DNA from: Pseudoips prasinana
Lineage: Eukaryota; Arthropoda; Insecta; Lepidoptera; Nolidae
Length of the DNA stretch: 64,000 bases
Direction of reading: 5' to 3'
Assembly (NCBI GenBank): GCA_951640165.1
Contig: OX621237.1
Coordinates: 9,982,001 to 10,046,000, forward strand
Shown: one piece after another, positions 20,047 to 30,501 of the stretch
Numbering within the stretch: position 1 is the stretch's first letter
Layout of the letters: the number at the start of each line of letters is the position of its first letter
Program-made: the position numbers and the translations under genes
The notes under the pieces: model-generated
The model's input: the letters and a program-made list of their open reading frames with translations, nothing else
Told to the model about the DNA's origin: nothing
The model's database searches: none

Positions 20047-20895
20047 TATAATATAAAAAATATAAATTACATACATATAAAATTTCATATAACTATGTAA
20101 CTACCTATTAACTTAACTATTTGCTTTTACATCAAAGATTGTATCAAAATATCATCCATGTACCTATGTATCTGTTCCATGGTACAGGTTTGCTCCGTAC
20201 AGATACCAGTCCTTTACAAACGATTTAATTCAAAGTTCCAAAATGATTCACGTGGATGTCACGTCACGTGAAAAGGAAAAGAGGGAAACGGGAAAAATAT
20301 ACACCAGAACCGCAAAGGAAAACTGGAAACTTTGTGTAATTTCTCTACACAAATATTAAATACTTATATTAAAAATTAAATTTACGATGAAATTAAATAC
20401 CTTATTAAAAAAGTCTTCTAATAATTCTAAAACAAGGATTTCTATTAAAAAATTGTTTGTTAGTGACGATTACGGCTTTGTATAATACACAACTGAAAGG
20501 CATTCACAAGTTTTATCTCTTTTCCACTTGAAAGTACAGTAAGTTTGTTTTCTATTTATGTAATTGCCAGTTAATTTTGTTACACGGTATATGCAACCAT
20601 CAAATTGTTCATTACGCACATATCACAGCCTCCCTTTATGCCCCAGGCAACACGAAACCGTTTCCAAAATCCTTAATTAGTACTCGCCCCCGTCTGTCTC
20701 GCCGCTCTGTCGAACCTGGGTTGTCTATCACAAAGGTAGCATCATTAATTAATGAATCCAATATCGAAGCCCGTTAATTCAATATATATACGTGTGTCTT
20801 TTTATCTCTTTTGGCTTTGGCCCCACTACCAGGGCCAACCTACGTAGTCTTATTCTTCTATTGACTCTATGGAGGTCGTATGTAATGTTTCTATC
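20047..20895. other. no recognisable gene
   Basis: AT-rich. A plus-strand frame at 20577-20777 lies in a GC-richer patch (TACTCGCCCCCGTCTGTCTC) but resembles no family I know. Confidence 0.4.
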
Positions 20896-20899
20896 ACCA

Positions 20900-20970
20900 T
20901 GATCATCATCATCATGTCAGCCAAAATACATCCAGTGCTAGACAAAAGCCTCTCCAAAGAATGGGGGATA
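20900..20970 (-). mobile_element. RTE-type LINE 3' end fragment
   Basis: ATCATCATCATCATGTCAGC then a diverged form of the C-terminal codons (CCAGTGCTAGACAAAAGCCT). Same family and orientation as 489-1282. Confidence 0.6.
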
Positions 20971-21026
20971 TGCCGTAATCGCTACGCGTGGCTGACGGGT
21001 TGGCGTTCGCAGTTTGATGGTCATAG

Positions 21027-21145
21027 TTCACAGAAAAACGCTGCAGCCCGTTCTCTGGTAGGTATTCCCTTTGGACGATGGGGTGATGATATTCTATGCC
21101 GTCACCACACAGCAGTCTCTTTCACCTATATTATGTCATTTAAAT
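21027..21145. repeat. dispersed repeat shared with 37.05 kb
   Basis: CACAGAAAAACGCTGCAGCC, GGTAGGTATTCCCTTTGGAC and GCCGTCACCACACAGCA match the block at 37045-37180. Family not identified. Confidence 0.5.
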
Positions 21146-21214
21146 AAATATCCTTAATTGATTGGTATTAGATAGACCTCCAAGACCCTTTGAAATGCTT
21201 TCCACCGAATGCTT

Positions 21215-21435
21215 TCTCTTCGCGTATTAATGTAGAGCGACAGTTGCACAAAACAATCCTAATAACAATGAACCTCTCATGTATCTCTCAGTAACCGCCC
21301 AGATTCGAGGTTCAAACCCCAAAGGGAATGCCCTCAGGCGCCAGTACCTAGTTTTTAGTTTTGTTTGCTAGACGGCTCCATTGTCCGGTGAAGCAGTGAA
21401 AGTTTCCTAGGCTAACTGTAAACATCATGGTAAAA
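21215..21435. repeat. dispersed repeat shared with 43.85 kb
   Basis: GAGCGACAGTTGCACAAAAC, then ACCGCC, then CCGGTGAAGCAGTGAAAGT. The same order of blocks occurs at 43805-44090. Non-coding. Confidence 0.5.
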
Positions 21436-21436
21436 A

Positions 21437-21572
21437 CTTTACAAACATATAATTGATGGATACAAAGTACACCCAGACTCCGAACAGCTACTTATGGGCC
21501 ACACAAATAGAAAAATCCGGGATACGATGTAGCGAGACGGCTGTCTTAACCGCTGCGCCACTAGTACATGGT
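21437..21572 (-). mobile_element. S2 SINE, 3' truncated
   Basis: Minus strand: AGTGGCGCAGCGGTTAAGAC head, damaged B-box, GGCCCATAAGTAGCTGTTCG body and ATATGTTTGTAAAG end. Confidence 0.75.
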
Positions 21573-21885
21573 ATAGTAAATGCTGAATGCTGCTATGGGT
21601 GTCTGTTCCAGTCTTATTTTAGTTATATTATTTTTGACCGTGTCATTTTTCAATGAAACTTTGTTTTTTTTTTGGTATACACAGCTCACTTTATTTAATT
21701 TAATTGCAATGAAATTAAAACCTTTTTTAGTAGGTGACATATTTAACAATTTAAAATGATACTAACAAATAAATAATCAATACAATTAATTACTTTATGC
21801 TTTTGTGTTCTATACGTATGTGTAGTTAAATATAGATAATACATATGATATGCAGTAGCTAGCGTTACAGCATATCATGTGTATT

Positions 21886-22135
21886 CACCGTAGCCTAGTT
21901 GGTAGTGATCCTGCCTACGAAGTTGGTGGTCCCGGGTTCGAATCCCGGTAAGTGCAAATATTTGTGTGATGAGCACGAATATTTGTTTCTGAGTCATGGA
22001 TGTTTTCTATGTATATAAGTATTTATCTATCTATATACAAGTATGTATATCGTCGCCGGGCACCCATAGTACAAGCTTTGCTTAGTTTGGGGCTAGGATG
22101 ATCTGTGTGACATTGTCCCCAGATATTATTATTAT
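21886..22135 (+). mobile_element. S3 SINE, full length
   Basis: Head CACCGTAGCCTAGTTGGTAG, perfect B-box GGGTTCGAATCCCGG, body GAGTCATGGATGTTTTCTAT, tail GGGCTAGGATGATCTGTGTG and an (ATT)n end. Good reference copy for this subfamily. Confidence 0.9.
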
Positions 22136-22145
22136 TATTTCGGAT

Positions 22146-22286
22146 GTACAGACGCCAACACACCAAGCTACCCTAATCTGTCAAATTTCCCCAATTGAAA
22201 GTGAACCTTATGTTTTTGTGATAAAGTTGAAAATCTATAAAAGAAATTTGACAGATTGGGATAGCTGGATGTGCTGGCGTCTGTAC
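22146..22286 (+). mobile_element. MITE family M1, full length
   Basis: GTACAGACGCCAACACACCA to GTGCTGGCGTCTGTAC. Both terminal and subterminal inverted repeats are clear, and TA flanks both ends. Confidence 0.9.
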
Positions 22287-22421
22287 GTGTCGTTACCTTT
22301 GCCCGCGGAGGCGTGGATCCTAGAAACCTTACGGGAGAAGCACACAGAACATCAACTTGCAAAAGTATAACAACTGCAAGTAAGTGAGTTGGTGGAAATA
22401 TTGAAGCTGTGTACAAATAAC

Positions 22422-22575
22422 TGCCTCGTAGTCTAGCGGCAGCGTGTTAAACCTCAGATAATGAGGCCCTGGGTTCAAGTGCTGAATAAATTTCATTTCA
22501 TTTCAAATGCCGGGTAGGGCCGAAAACTGATAGAAAAGAAAAATTTCTCGATATCGGTCCGAAGTCTGGCAGTTG
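22422..22575 (+). mobile_element. S1 SINE with tiny LINE-tail insert
   Basis: Head TGCCTCGTAGTCTAGCGGCA. The sequence after GGTTCAAG is interrupted by GCTGAATAAATTTCATTTC and related bases to about 22508, then resumes at CCGGGTAGGGCCGAAAACTG. The insert matches the (TTTCA)n-type LINE 3' end also seen near 32.78 kb. Confidence 0.7.
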
Positions 22576-23345
22576 GCGGTATTTAATTTTATTTATTGCG
22601 TGTTTAATAAAATAGCAAACAGTAAGGTACAGAAGGAATTGCGTAGAAAGAAAATAGACCCGGCTAAGTGCGCCACAAGAAGGACACACAGACTTAGTCG
22701 CACCATAAATAGAGTTTCTATTTTACCATTTTGGTACGAAACACTTTCAATTTAAAACACACTCATGCACCTACAAAATTCGATTTCCTTAAGATGAGAC
22801 AAGTATATCGAATATTAACCTCCAAAAAAATGCTAAAGCCGTTGTCTATTACACAGTAAATTTTATTATACCTTACTACTACTATTTCAAAATTAGAATA
22901 TAAATTATTGACACGCCAAAAACATTAAGCTGTGGCTTTGTCCGGGCCTCTGTCTGGGACCAATACCGAGAATCAGGTGGCAGAGAGATGCAATTCACCT
23001 ACAAACGCCCGGCTGCAGCGTCTGACAAACAATACTGAACCGTATTTCTATCAAGTTTATAACGGTTATTGATTGGAAGCAGGCCTCGGCCCGGGTAGAG
23101 CTGGTGCAAGCGTTCGGTTGCCAATGGTTACATTCGGACGGTGGTACACGCGTTATACTCAGTTAATATTTGACTAGGGATGTTCGCAATATTTATATTG
23201 CATGGCTACCGACTATCCCCGGGGATGGAAAATCAATAATCTTATGTACCTCTGTCCCGGTAACGAATATATACGGGTTGTCTAGGTGAACTAAAACTTT
23301 GATGGATGGCAATACAAGTATGCTGTGTACAGTATGATTGAGAGG
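22576..23345. other. no recognisable gene; GC-richer patch 22920-23170
   Basis: The patch includes GCAGGCCTCGGCCCGGGTAG and several CpG sites in an AT-rich setting. No exon was identified. Confidence 0.35.
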
Positions 23346-23350
23346 TATTT

Positions 23351-23910
23351 AACTGCCTCGTTGGTCTAGCGGTAGCGTGAACGAGGTCCTGGGTTCAAAT
23401 CAAAGGTCGGGCCAAAAACTGATATTTGGACTTTTCTGTAAAAAGAAAAAATCTCAGCATCAGCCCGAAGTTTGGGAGTTGGTGGTATTATACCCCCGTG
23501 CCTCGGAGGGCAAGTAAACCCATCGGTCCTGTACATGACATCTTTCCGGTCGTGTCGCTAGGCGTCCCATCGGATCATGAGAGTGACGGAATAGAAAGTG
23601 CTCCTGTGTTTGCCCACACACTTGAGCACTATAATATGTCCTGCGCAGATTTATTTATTTATTGAGGACAGCCAGTAATTGTTACATTTTACTTATAAAT
23701 GAATTATACAAGAACACAAATCCTAATGCACAGTTTTTTAAGGCATCACCGCATGCACTTATTATTAAAACAGTAACACTAGAATTAAAAAATACTACAG
23801 CTAGATATTAAAAACTAAACTAAAACTAATTAATTATATACATTTTTGGCTAATCTCTGTTGAGACTGGCCGCCGTGGAAGAAAATCGGCTAGAAGGACG
23901 TTATTATTAT
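23351..23910 (+). mobile_element. S1 SINE split by an AT-rich insert
   Basis: The 5' part (TGCCTCGTTGGTCTAGCGGT to ATAATATGTCCTGCGCA) ends at about 23648. The 3' part resumes at about 23846 with TTGGCTAATCTCTGTTGAGA and ends in (ATT)n. Comparison with the uninterrupted copy at 7816-8160 shows about 200 inserted bases beginning GATTTATTTATTTATTGAGG, probably a minus-strand retroposon tail. Confidence 0.75.
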
Positions 23911-24404
23911 TATTAAATGAGAGGTAATTTGAGATTGGAACGCTACGCTGAGTCTAGTTGTTGTGAGTTTTTGTTGAGCGTAATAAAATAGAGATATGTA
24001 TTTTCCTTTTCCGGCGTGTTCTTGTTCATTCATGTGAATTGGTACCGGTAGCACTGCGAATGCATGTTCCAAATAGTTTCTATGGTAGATCTTTGCCTGG
24101 TGGTGCGTGAATGAATCTCAAACACATTGCCAACCCTATCAGCGAACGATTCGAGGAATTTACTGAATGTCAGCTATCCTTTGTGAGGGGAGCTAATTTT
24201 GTGAGTGCCTGTCATTTATTACTCCATTGAAGAATGTTGTGTACGGTGTATGTACCTATAGATGGTATAAGTAAGTATTATGCGTTTATCTTGTTATATA
24301 ATGACCCTGATCAAGCGATACCAATTAAACAAATTTTTAATCGACTTTAGAAAAGGTAAGAGAAATTTGAATGTGTTTTTTATGTAACGGAATTTCTCCT
24401 ATAC

Positions 24405-24655
24405 TTAGTTACTTATTTAATGAGTGGTAGTAACCCTAGTGTCAGAGTTGTTCAAGCCGCCCAGTAGGCCCCTGACATGGCTTAACGACTGTTGTCTAAT
24501 GGCTACAACAAGGACTGACAGCTTAACCTGTGAAGCACGGTGAAGCTTAGAAATTAAACCACTTTGGTGGTCACCCATCTATGGACTGACCGCGAGCATA
24601 GTTGCTTAACCTCGCCTATCACTTACGGACTGGTATTTGAGGATCTAGCTATGAG
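24405..24655 (-). mobile_element. retroposon family R
   Basis: Minus-strand relative of 19807-20034: ACCCTAGTGTCAGAGTTGTT, GCCCAGTAGGCCCCTGACAT and CCACTTTGGTGGTCACCCAT are shared. No clear target duplication. Confidence 0.7.
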
Positions 24656-24729
24656 CGCCTATGTTTCTCTCTCTTTGTTTGTGGAACAATTTTCATTTGT
24701 TTATTTTATAGGGAATGCTCTTGGTATTT

Positions 24730-24930
24730 TAGTTAGTAGATACGATGCTTTTCACGCCGCAGGTCGTGGATTTGATTCCCACCCGGGACAAATATTTGTG
24801 TACATGAACATGTCTGTTTGTCTCAGTGTGGGTGTAAAATTATCTATATAAGTATGTATTTACAAAAAAAGAATTGTATATGTGGTATATGAGTTATCTG
24901 GTTTCCATAGTATAAGCTCTGCTTAGTTTT
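24730..24930 (+). mobile_element. S3 SINE, 3' end cut by a Helitron
   Basis: GGTCGTGGATTTGATTCCCA B-box region, TACATGAACATGTCTGTTTG, TATGTATTTACAAAAAAAG and AAGCTCTGCTTAGTTT. It is interrupted there by the next element and its last part is not found beyond it. Confidence 0.8.
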
Positions 24931-25178
24931 CTAGCGGTTTTGGCGGTGCACGCCGGAATAGCTCACAAATGGTAGATTTTTCCTACTTACTTGATACTTA
25001 TCGTCATATTTTGGACAATTCACACAATATCCTTATAAATTGTAGCCTATGTGTTATTCTGATGTATAAGCCATATTATTGTAATGTTTCTTTAAAATCT
25101 ATTCTGTAGTTTTTACGTGAAAGAGTAACAAACATCCATCCATACTTACAAACTTTCGCGTTTATAATATTAGTAGGA
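24931..25178 (-). mobile_element. Helitron family A, near full length
   Basis: 5' end TCCTACTAATATTATAAACG (minus strand) and 3' end GCACCGCCAAAACCGCTAG, about 248 bp. Internal ATGACGATAAGTATCAAGTA and AGGCTACAATTTATAAGG are shared with copies at 16.7 and 51.9 kb. Confidence 0.8.
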
Positions 25179-25455
25179 TTATGTACAAGGAGTAACATTG
25201 TAAGGAATTTAATGAACTAATTTATCTATGAATGTGAACACTATATACCTCATCAACGTGCTAAATACACATCAATAGACTAACTACCCATACAAGAGTA
25301 ACGATCAGCCAATGCATGTAGAACGGGGAGCCGAAAAAGAAAATAGTTATTCACAAACACTTTTTTTCAGTTATCTGTTTAATTTCATGCGTAGATAGCG
25401 ATACCTACTTAAATAGTAGCCGTATTTTATGTTACACCTTGCATGAATAACGAAT

Positions 25456-25790
25456 GCACGTGTGGCGCAGCGGTTAAGACAGTTGCCTCACCACTTGGTG
25501 TCCCGTGTTCGATCCCCACGCAGGACAACTATTTGTGAGACCCATAAATAGTTGTTCTGAGTCTGGATGTACAGACGCTAGCACATCAAGCTACCCCTAT
25601 GTGTCAAATTTCCCCAATTGAAAGTGAACCTTTTGTTTTTGTGATAAAGTTGAATATTTATAAATGAAATTTGACAGATTGGGGTAGCTGGTTGTCCTGG
25701 CGTCTGTAGGTACTTTGTGTCCGTTAATTATATGTTTGTAAAGTACCCCGCCACACAGGGACTCATTTACCTAATTTTGCTGTCTTTTTT
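25456..25790 (+). mobile_element. S2 SINE containing a MITE
   Basis: Head CGTGTGGCGCAGCGGTTAAG, B-box GTGTTCGATCCCCACG, ATAAATAGTTGTTCTGAGTC up to 25568, then an M1 MITE, then TTTGTGTCCGTTAATTATAT and TAAAGTACCCCGCCACACAG. The reading order of S2 is restored when the MITE is removed. Confidence 0.88.
25569..25711 (+). mobile_element. MITE family M1 nested in S2
   Basis: GTACAGACGCTAGCACATCA to CCTGGCGTCTGTAGGTAC. The flanks GGATGTA and GTACTTTG agree with a TA target duplicated on insertion. Confidence 0.88.
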
Positions 25791-26726
25791 AGAAAACAAA
25801 ATACTTATGTGTTTTACATGTAAAATACAAACATATTTCTTTCTACCTTAGAAAGAAATTTATTTATAACTGAAATTAAAAAGAGAGGATCACGTGACCG
25901 GTATGTTCAAATTAATGCTCTGAGGTTCAAATCGGTTGTAGCGAAGCACGACTACAACTTTGCTCAGCAACACAACAGCTAATTTGAATGTACTGTTAAC
26001 GTGATATCAATTCTCTTTAATTTCAGTTAAAAATTTATTTGATTTTACTTTGAACGAACAGTCCACGTGATGTCCCCTCTTTGTAATTTCAGTTAAAAAT
26101 AAATTTCTTTTTCCTTTTGTTACGTAAAATTGTCGAACGCAATGTTGCCAAAGCGTTTCTGTTGTTTGGTTTCCCTTTATTTTATTTAGTGTTTTTATGA
26201 TGTGATTTAATCACGATTCAAAACGTCAATTTGGACACTGGACAGGAAGTTCCAAAATCCTTGTAAATACGACAACGAAAACAATACACGTAAAAAACAT
26301 TATCTACATCTATCTATACATATAATAAATCTATAGAAAAATATTTTTTGTACATCAAAAGAAAATCCAAAAAGAATAGCCAGGGTATTAAAGAACAACC
26401 AATAGAACCCATTTCCAGCATTTTTAGAATTTTTGTCTGTCTGTCTGTGTGTCTGTTTGTCTGTTTATATGTTCGGGTATCACGTGAAATATACGAAAGC
26501 AATGTAGATAACTTTTATACACAACGATTGAGCGTAACTTGAGGTAACATTTAGTTTTTGTTTTAGTGCAATCGGTTCAGTCTATCAAAAGATATTAGAT
26601 TTTAAAGTAATCATGAAAAAATAACACACATTTCGTTACTTCAAGATGAACTAATGTTTATAGTTGAACTACCTAACTGTCCGATAGATGTCATTGTGCA
26701 TATTATGACATCTCTTTTCTGAATGA

Positions 26727-27240
26727 ACTAGGTTGATAGTTGATTTTTATTTCGATAGAAGATGTCGTTGTGCTTTTCTTTTGACTCGCGGTGTTAAGAT
26801 TTGCCCGTGTTTGCTGATTGCATGAGTTACGTAGGGTTTTGAATGTTCTGAATTGTTTCGAAATAGGTCTTAGTTGCCTAGAAGAATGTCGTTCTCCGAA
26901 ATTGGTTATTAAAAAAACTGTTTTCTTTGGGCAAATTGAATTATGTAGAAGGTTGGATTTGTTGTATTTCATTTAAAATTATTGATAGTTGATTTTTATT
27001 TCGATAGATGTCGTTGTGCTTGATAGTTGAATTTTATTTCGATAAATGTCGTTGTGCATTGCTATTGACTCGCGGTGTTCAGATTAGGGCTTTGAATGTT
27101 CCGAATTGTTTCGAAATAAGGTCTTGGTTGGCTAGAAGTATGTCGTTGTCCAAAATTGGTTATTAAAATATTCTGTTTTCTTTGGGCAAATTGAATTATG
27201 TACACGGTTGGATTTGTTATAATTTAATTTTAAATTATAA
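26727..27240. repeat. imperfect tandem duplication, about 250-bp unit
   Basis: TTGATAGTTGATTTTTATTT begins units near 26731 and 26985, with a partial extra copy near 27022. Both units contain GACTCGCGGTGTT, ATTGTTTCGAAATA and TTTCTTTGGGCAAATTGAA. No coding function is seen. Confidence 0.8.
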
Positions 27241-27877
27241 TGTTAGTCGATCGAAAGTTTGTGCTGTCGATTCGTTTGTAACGCGAATGTACAGACGATT
27301 CGAATTTTATTGAGCCTGTCCGATTGAATGTATTTGAATGTAGTAAATAAACCCTGTCTCTCATAATTTTCTCAGCACAAATATATATACCTACCTATGT
27401 AAAAGAGGAAACTGACTGACTGACATATTAACGCACAGCCTGAATGGCTTTGGAACGGAAATTTTGCCGGTAGGTACTTTTTATGACGTATGAATTCACT
27501 AAGGAAGGGTTTTTGGAAATACTAAAAAACCCTAAGGGGGTAAAATAGAGAATGAAAGATTGTATGAAAATCCGTCATTTTTGAAGTTAAAGGCATTGAA
27601 ACTTATATTTAGTAGTTCAGCTAAAAATAAAAATTAATATTTTAGAATTTTTGGAAATTCCACCACAAGGGCGTAAAATAGGTGATCTAAGTTTGTATGA
27701 AAAGTGTGTAATTTTTTAAGTGAAATGCATGAAAATTGGTATTTGGCCTTTCCGTTAAAAATAAAAATATGTATTTCAGGATTTTAGGAATTTCCACCCC
27801 TAGGGGCGTATAATAGGGGATGTATGTTGCGTGTGGGTATACCTATAATGGTTCTGAGGTATTTGAAGCCACCTTAA

Positions 27878-28165
27878 CTTTGCAAGGGCACTAGGCTTCA
27901 AGTCAAAACTTTGCATCGTGTTATAGAGGCTACTGTTATGCCTGGATCCGCCCAGGTGGAAACAGTGTTCGTGTCACGTATTCCGGTATTGCCAAATGAT
28001 TTCCCTTTTCAGTTTAAAATACTGTAGTTCCCTATAAAAGTGTGTGTCGCGATAACCATCAACAAATCGCAAAGTTCAACTCTCAAGTTAGCTGGAATTG
28101 ACTTAAGGAAGGTTCAAGTGGCGTGCTCACGTGTGAGTTCATCCCACAGTCTGGTCCATGTAGTG
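27878..28165 (+). pseudogene. Helitron helicase C-terminal fragment, copy 1
   Basis: Reads LCKGTRLQVKTLHRVIEATV, then a run with VSRIPVLPNDFPFQFKIL, a stop codon at 28025-28027, then FPIKVCVAITINKSQ and VACSRVSSS. These are the conserved last motifs of the Pif1-type helicase of Helitrons; the TINKSQ block belongs to motif V/VI region. Intact relatives have GQTLKVAGIDL, here SSTLKLAGIDL. The segment between GIDLR and VACSRV is shortened. The fragment ends within the terminal motif and is joined to a different part of the protein. Confidence 0.8.
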
Positions 28166-28579
28166 CGAGGACCTACGTCTTTTGCTGAGCTCCGTAAAGT
28201 GGATGATATTGAACATCCCACATACCAGGCCGCTTGCCGAGCACGCCATTTATTAGATGGAGGTCAGCATTGGGATGACGCTCTAGCAGAAGCATGCGTG
28301 TGCGATAGTCCACATCGCTTGCGACATTTGTTTGCTATCTTATTGACCTTTTGTGCGTTATCGGGTGCTAACCAGTTATGGCAAAAGTACCATGACAAGT
28401 TTGCTGAAGACTTTATGAGACATGTACAACTAAATACTGATGGAGAAATTCCTGACAGGGTACGTGAAATTTGTCACAACATTGGCTATTCAAGAGATAA
28501 TTATAAGTATAGGAGGGAGCCCGATCAGTCAGAGGCTGCGATAATGCACAGGAGTTTGCCAATTTATTGTAAAAAATAG
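28166..28579 (+). pseudogene. Helitron replicase/helicase central fragment
   Basis: Continues in the same open frame (28040-28579, 179 residues in all). It contains VRGPTSFAELRKVDD, HPTYQAACRARHLLDGGQHW, ACVCDSPHRLRHLFA and ILLTFCALSGANQLWQKYHD. In intact Helitron proteins this block lies before the helicase motifs, so here it is out of order relative to copy 1. The join near SLVHVVRGPTSF is best explained by one Helitron copy ending against a second, internally deleted copy. The protein cannot be functional. Confidence 0.8.
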
Positions 28580-28582
28580 GCG

Positions 28583-29277
28583 ATGGCACATACCCCGTAC
28601 AAGAAGATGGAAGTTATTTTGATTGGTAATCTCTGCTCTTACGTTACATCACAGCAGGAGCTAATTTCTTCTGTGTATGGTGATACCACAAACATGGGAA
28701 ATCAAGCTGGTTCTTGGCTATGTCAGAGAGCTATTTTGACTCCCCGCAATTTCAAAATATTGACTCATGCGTCCGGGAATAGTAAAGAATATATCTCAAT
28801 AAATACAGTTATGGAAGAAGATGACGCCACGCACTACTTGGTAGAATTTTTGGATTCCCTCAGCACACACGGACTTCCAGCCCACAAAATAGTTTTAAAA
28901 ATCGGTGTACCAATAATTCTCCTCAGAAATTTATGTCCTTCCAAACTTTGTAACGGCACTCGGCTCAAGTCACAAATCTGCAGCAAAACATAAATCGAAG
29001 CTGAAATATTAACAGGTTGCGGCGCCAGTGATATTGTTTTTATTCCAAGGATACCTATAATTCCTAAAAACTTTCCTTTCTCTTTCAAACCAGTGCAATT
29101 CCCAGTCAGTCTCTGTTATGCCATGACGATTAATAAAGCTCAGGGCCAGACATTATCCGTTGCGGGGGTGGATGCTTTTCCCATGGTCAACTATACGTAG
29201 CTCTTTCACGCGTAAACCCCAATAACGTTTTTGTGTACGCTCCAGATGGTTCCACAGGCAAAATAAAGAAGCACTAA
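28583..29277 (+). pseudogene. Helitron helicase C-terminal fragment, copy 2
   Basis: From WLCQRAILTPRNFKILTHAS through DATHYLVEFLDSLSTHGLPA and GVPIILLRNLCPSKLCNGTR the order matches Pif1-type Helitron helicases. A stop at 28991-28993 interrupts the frame just before IEAEILTGC. It resumes with IPRIPIIPKNFPFSFK and AMTINKAQGQTLSVAGVD. A one-base shift then restores CFSHGQLYVALSRV and the terminal VFVYAPDGSTGKIKKH with its stop at 29275-29277. The N-terminal Walker A region is absent, so this is a dead 3' remnant of an autonomous-type element. Confidence 0.85.
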
Positions 29278-29393
29278 ATTAAATTTAAAAAAAATTGTAT
29301 CGGTATCCTCCCACAGCTATTTTTTTGTGTAAAGCACTAAAAAATACATTGTTTAGTTCCGACATCCACGCGAACGAAGTCGCGGGCACAGCT

Positions 29394-29690
29394 AGTATAT
29401 AAGTATGTATTTACAAACAGGCCCCCTACAAGATGGGCCGATGATCTTGTGAGGATTGCTGGAAATTGCTGGATTGGGATAGCGCAAGACAATTGTGGAA
29501 ATCTTTGGAGGAGGCCTTTGTCCAGCAGTCTTTCGGCTGATACGATGATGATGATGTATTTACAAAAGCAAAGTAGTATATGTATTATAGATATCAGTTA
29601 TCTGGTTCCTATAGTACAAACTCTGCTTAGTTTGGCATCAGATGGCCGTGTCTAAATAATGTCCTATGATGATATTATATTATATTCCCT
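29394..29690 (+). mobile_element. S3 SINE split by an RTE fragment
   Basis: ATAAGTATGTATTTACAAA lies before the insert and TGTATTTACAAAAGCAAAGT, ATCTGGTTCCTATAGTACAA and TGGCATCAGATGGCCGTGTC after it. The SINE itself starts at the Helitron 3' end. Confidence 0.8.
29418..29553 (+). mobile_element. RTE-type LINE fragment with 13-bp TSD
   Basis: ATGTATTTACAAA is present at 29405-29417 and 29554-29566. The insert encodes the last part of the RTE protein in plus orientation (RWADDLVRIAG to the stop region TTTCGGCTGATACG) and ends with (ATG)n. It is very strongly 5'-truncated. Confidence 0.88.
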
Positions 29691-29699
29691 ATGAAAGAG

Positions 29700-30292
29700 A
29701 AGTATATTTTTCAACTTATTAAAGTAGCGCAGTGAACATTTCTTTTTAGTGATTCATATCTAACCTTTAGAATTTTTATAGTAAGCTTATTCAAAGTTTC
29801 CTTTGTGCGAAAAATGTCAATTTCTTGAACTTAACCCTCATGATGTCGGGCGAGCGTCGACGATCGACGCCATTACACTGAGCTAAATGAGCCTTGAAGC
29901 CGTTGGTCGAGATAAAACACCGCCGACCGGCCCGGGAAGAATTGAAGCTATAAACTTGATTGAATATTTTCTCTTGCGCGTTACACTTCTGTTACCGTCG
30001 AGACGGGAGATTTATGGAGGTTGATGTAATGTACCACCCACTTTTTTGCTAAAGAATAGAGGGAATATGTTTCTTTTATGCCGCCACAGAATAATATAGG
30101 TACAAGGCGTAAACGTAGTCGTGTAAAAAACATAAATCTATATTATTACGTTACAAATACATTTCTTATTTTTAATCTGAGAAAGCATTTTAACTGTCTA
30201 AAATTGAACTTGCACTCTATTATACCAATTCAGGTATTTGCCGTTAACCTATACTTGATATTAATAAACAGATTAAATTTTCTTTTCCTTAG
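29700..30292. other. intergenic or intronic sequence
   Basis: No repeat recognised. A GC-richer part at about 29840-29935 has CGTCGACGATCGACG, a small palindrome. The sequence before 30292 ends in a pyrimidine-rich tract and AG that could serve as a splice acceptor. Confidence 0.35.
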
Positions 30293-30376
30293 TAACACCC
30301 CTACGGAGGATGTAGAAAGATTGAGGGTGCAATATAGATTCCACCCGGGCGATAACATTAATGATTTTTCAGTTTT
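30293..30376 (+). CDS. candidate host exon, unidentified protein
   Basis: An 84-base stretch (28 codons, so frame-neutral) follows the acceptor-like TTTTCTTTTCCTTAG and reads NTPTEDVERLRVQYRFHPG then DNINDFSV. The composition is coding-like and unlike the surrounding AT-rich sequence. A possible donor, GTGATT, follows at 30377. It is weak. Entry and exit phases are both 2, which fits the next exon. I do not recognise the protein. The alternative is a chance open frame. Confidence 0.35.
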
Positions 30377-30501
30377 GTGATTTGATTTAAGCGAATAAAA
30401 TAAAACTGGTATTAACTAAAATGAGATATATTTGTATGGTTGGTTAAGTCTTCCATCCACTGCAAGTCTAAAAACGTTGTCTCTAAACTACTTATTTTCA
30501 G

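Larger units (their letters stand above)
26313..29395 (+). mobile_element. decayed coding Helitron region
   Basis: The 3' end is clear: CACGCGAACGAAGTCGCGGG forms the terminal hairpin and CACAGCTAG with a following T gives the CTAG terminus at 29392-29395. Helicase pieces lie at 27878-29277. The 5' limit is less sure. A family C Helitron-like 5' start (TCTATACATATAATAAATC) lies at 26313, and a second Helitron-like start (GAAACTGACTGACTGACATA) lies near 27405. The region may therefore be two nested or joined Helitrons. No Rep nuclease motif was recognised, so the element is incomplete. Confidence 0.65.

Noticed and set aside
21886..21960. Possible tRNA gene (good A-box and B-box)
   Set aside because: The same head is followed by the S3 SINE body and tail, and similar heads recur in all SINE copies, so it is a tRNA-derived SINE rather than a tRNA gene.
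24755..24790. Possible tRNA gene
   Set aside because: Part of the S3 SINE at 24730-24930; the cloverleaf is incomplete.
26314..26542. Frames on both strands with Thr/Lys-rich or Val/Cys-rich repeats
   Set aside because: Translation of a (GTCT)n low-complexity tract in a Helitron.
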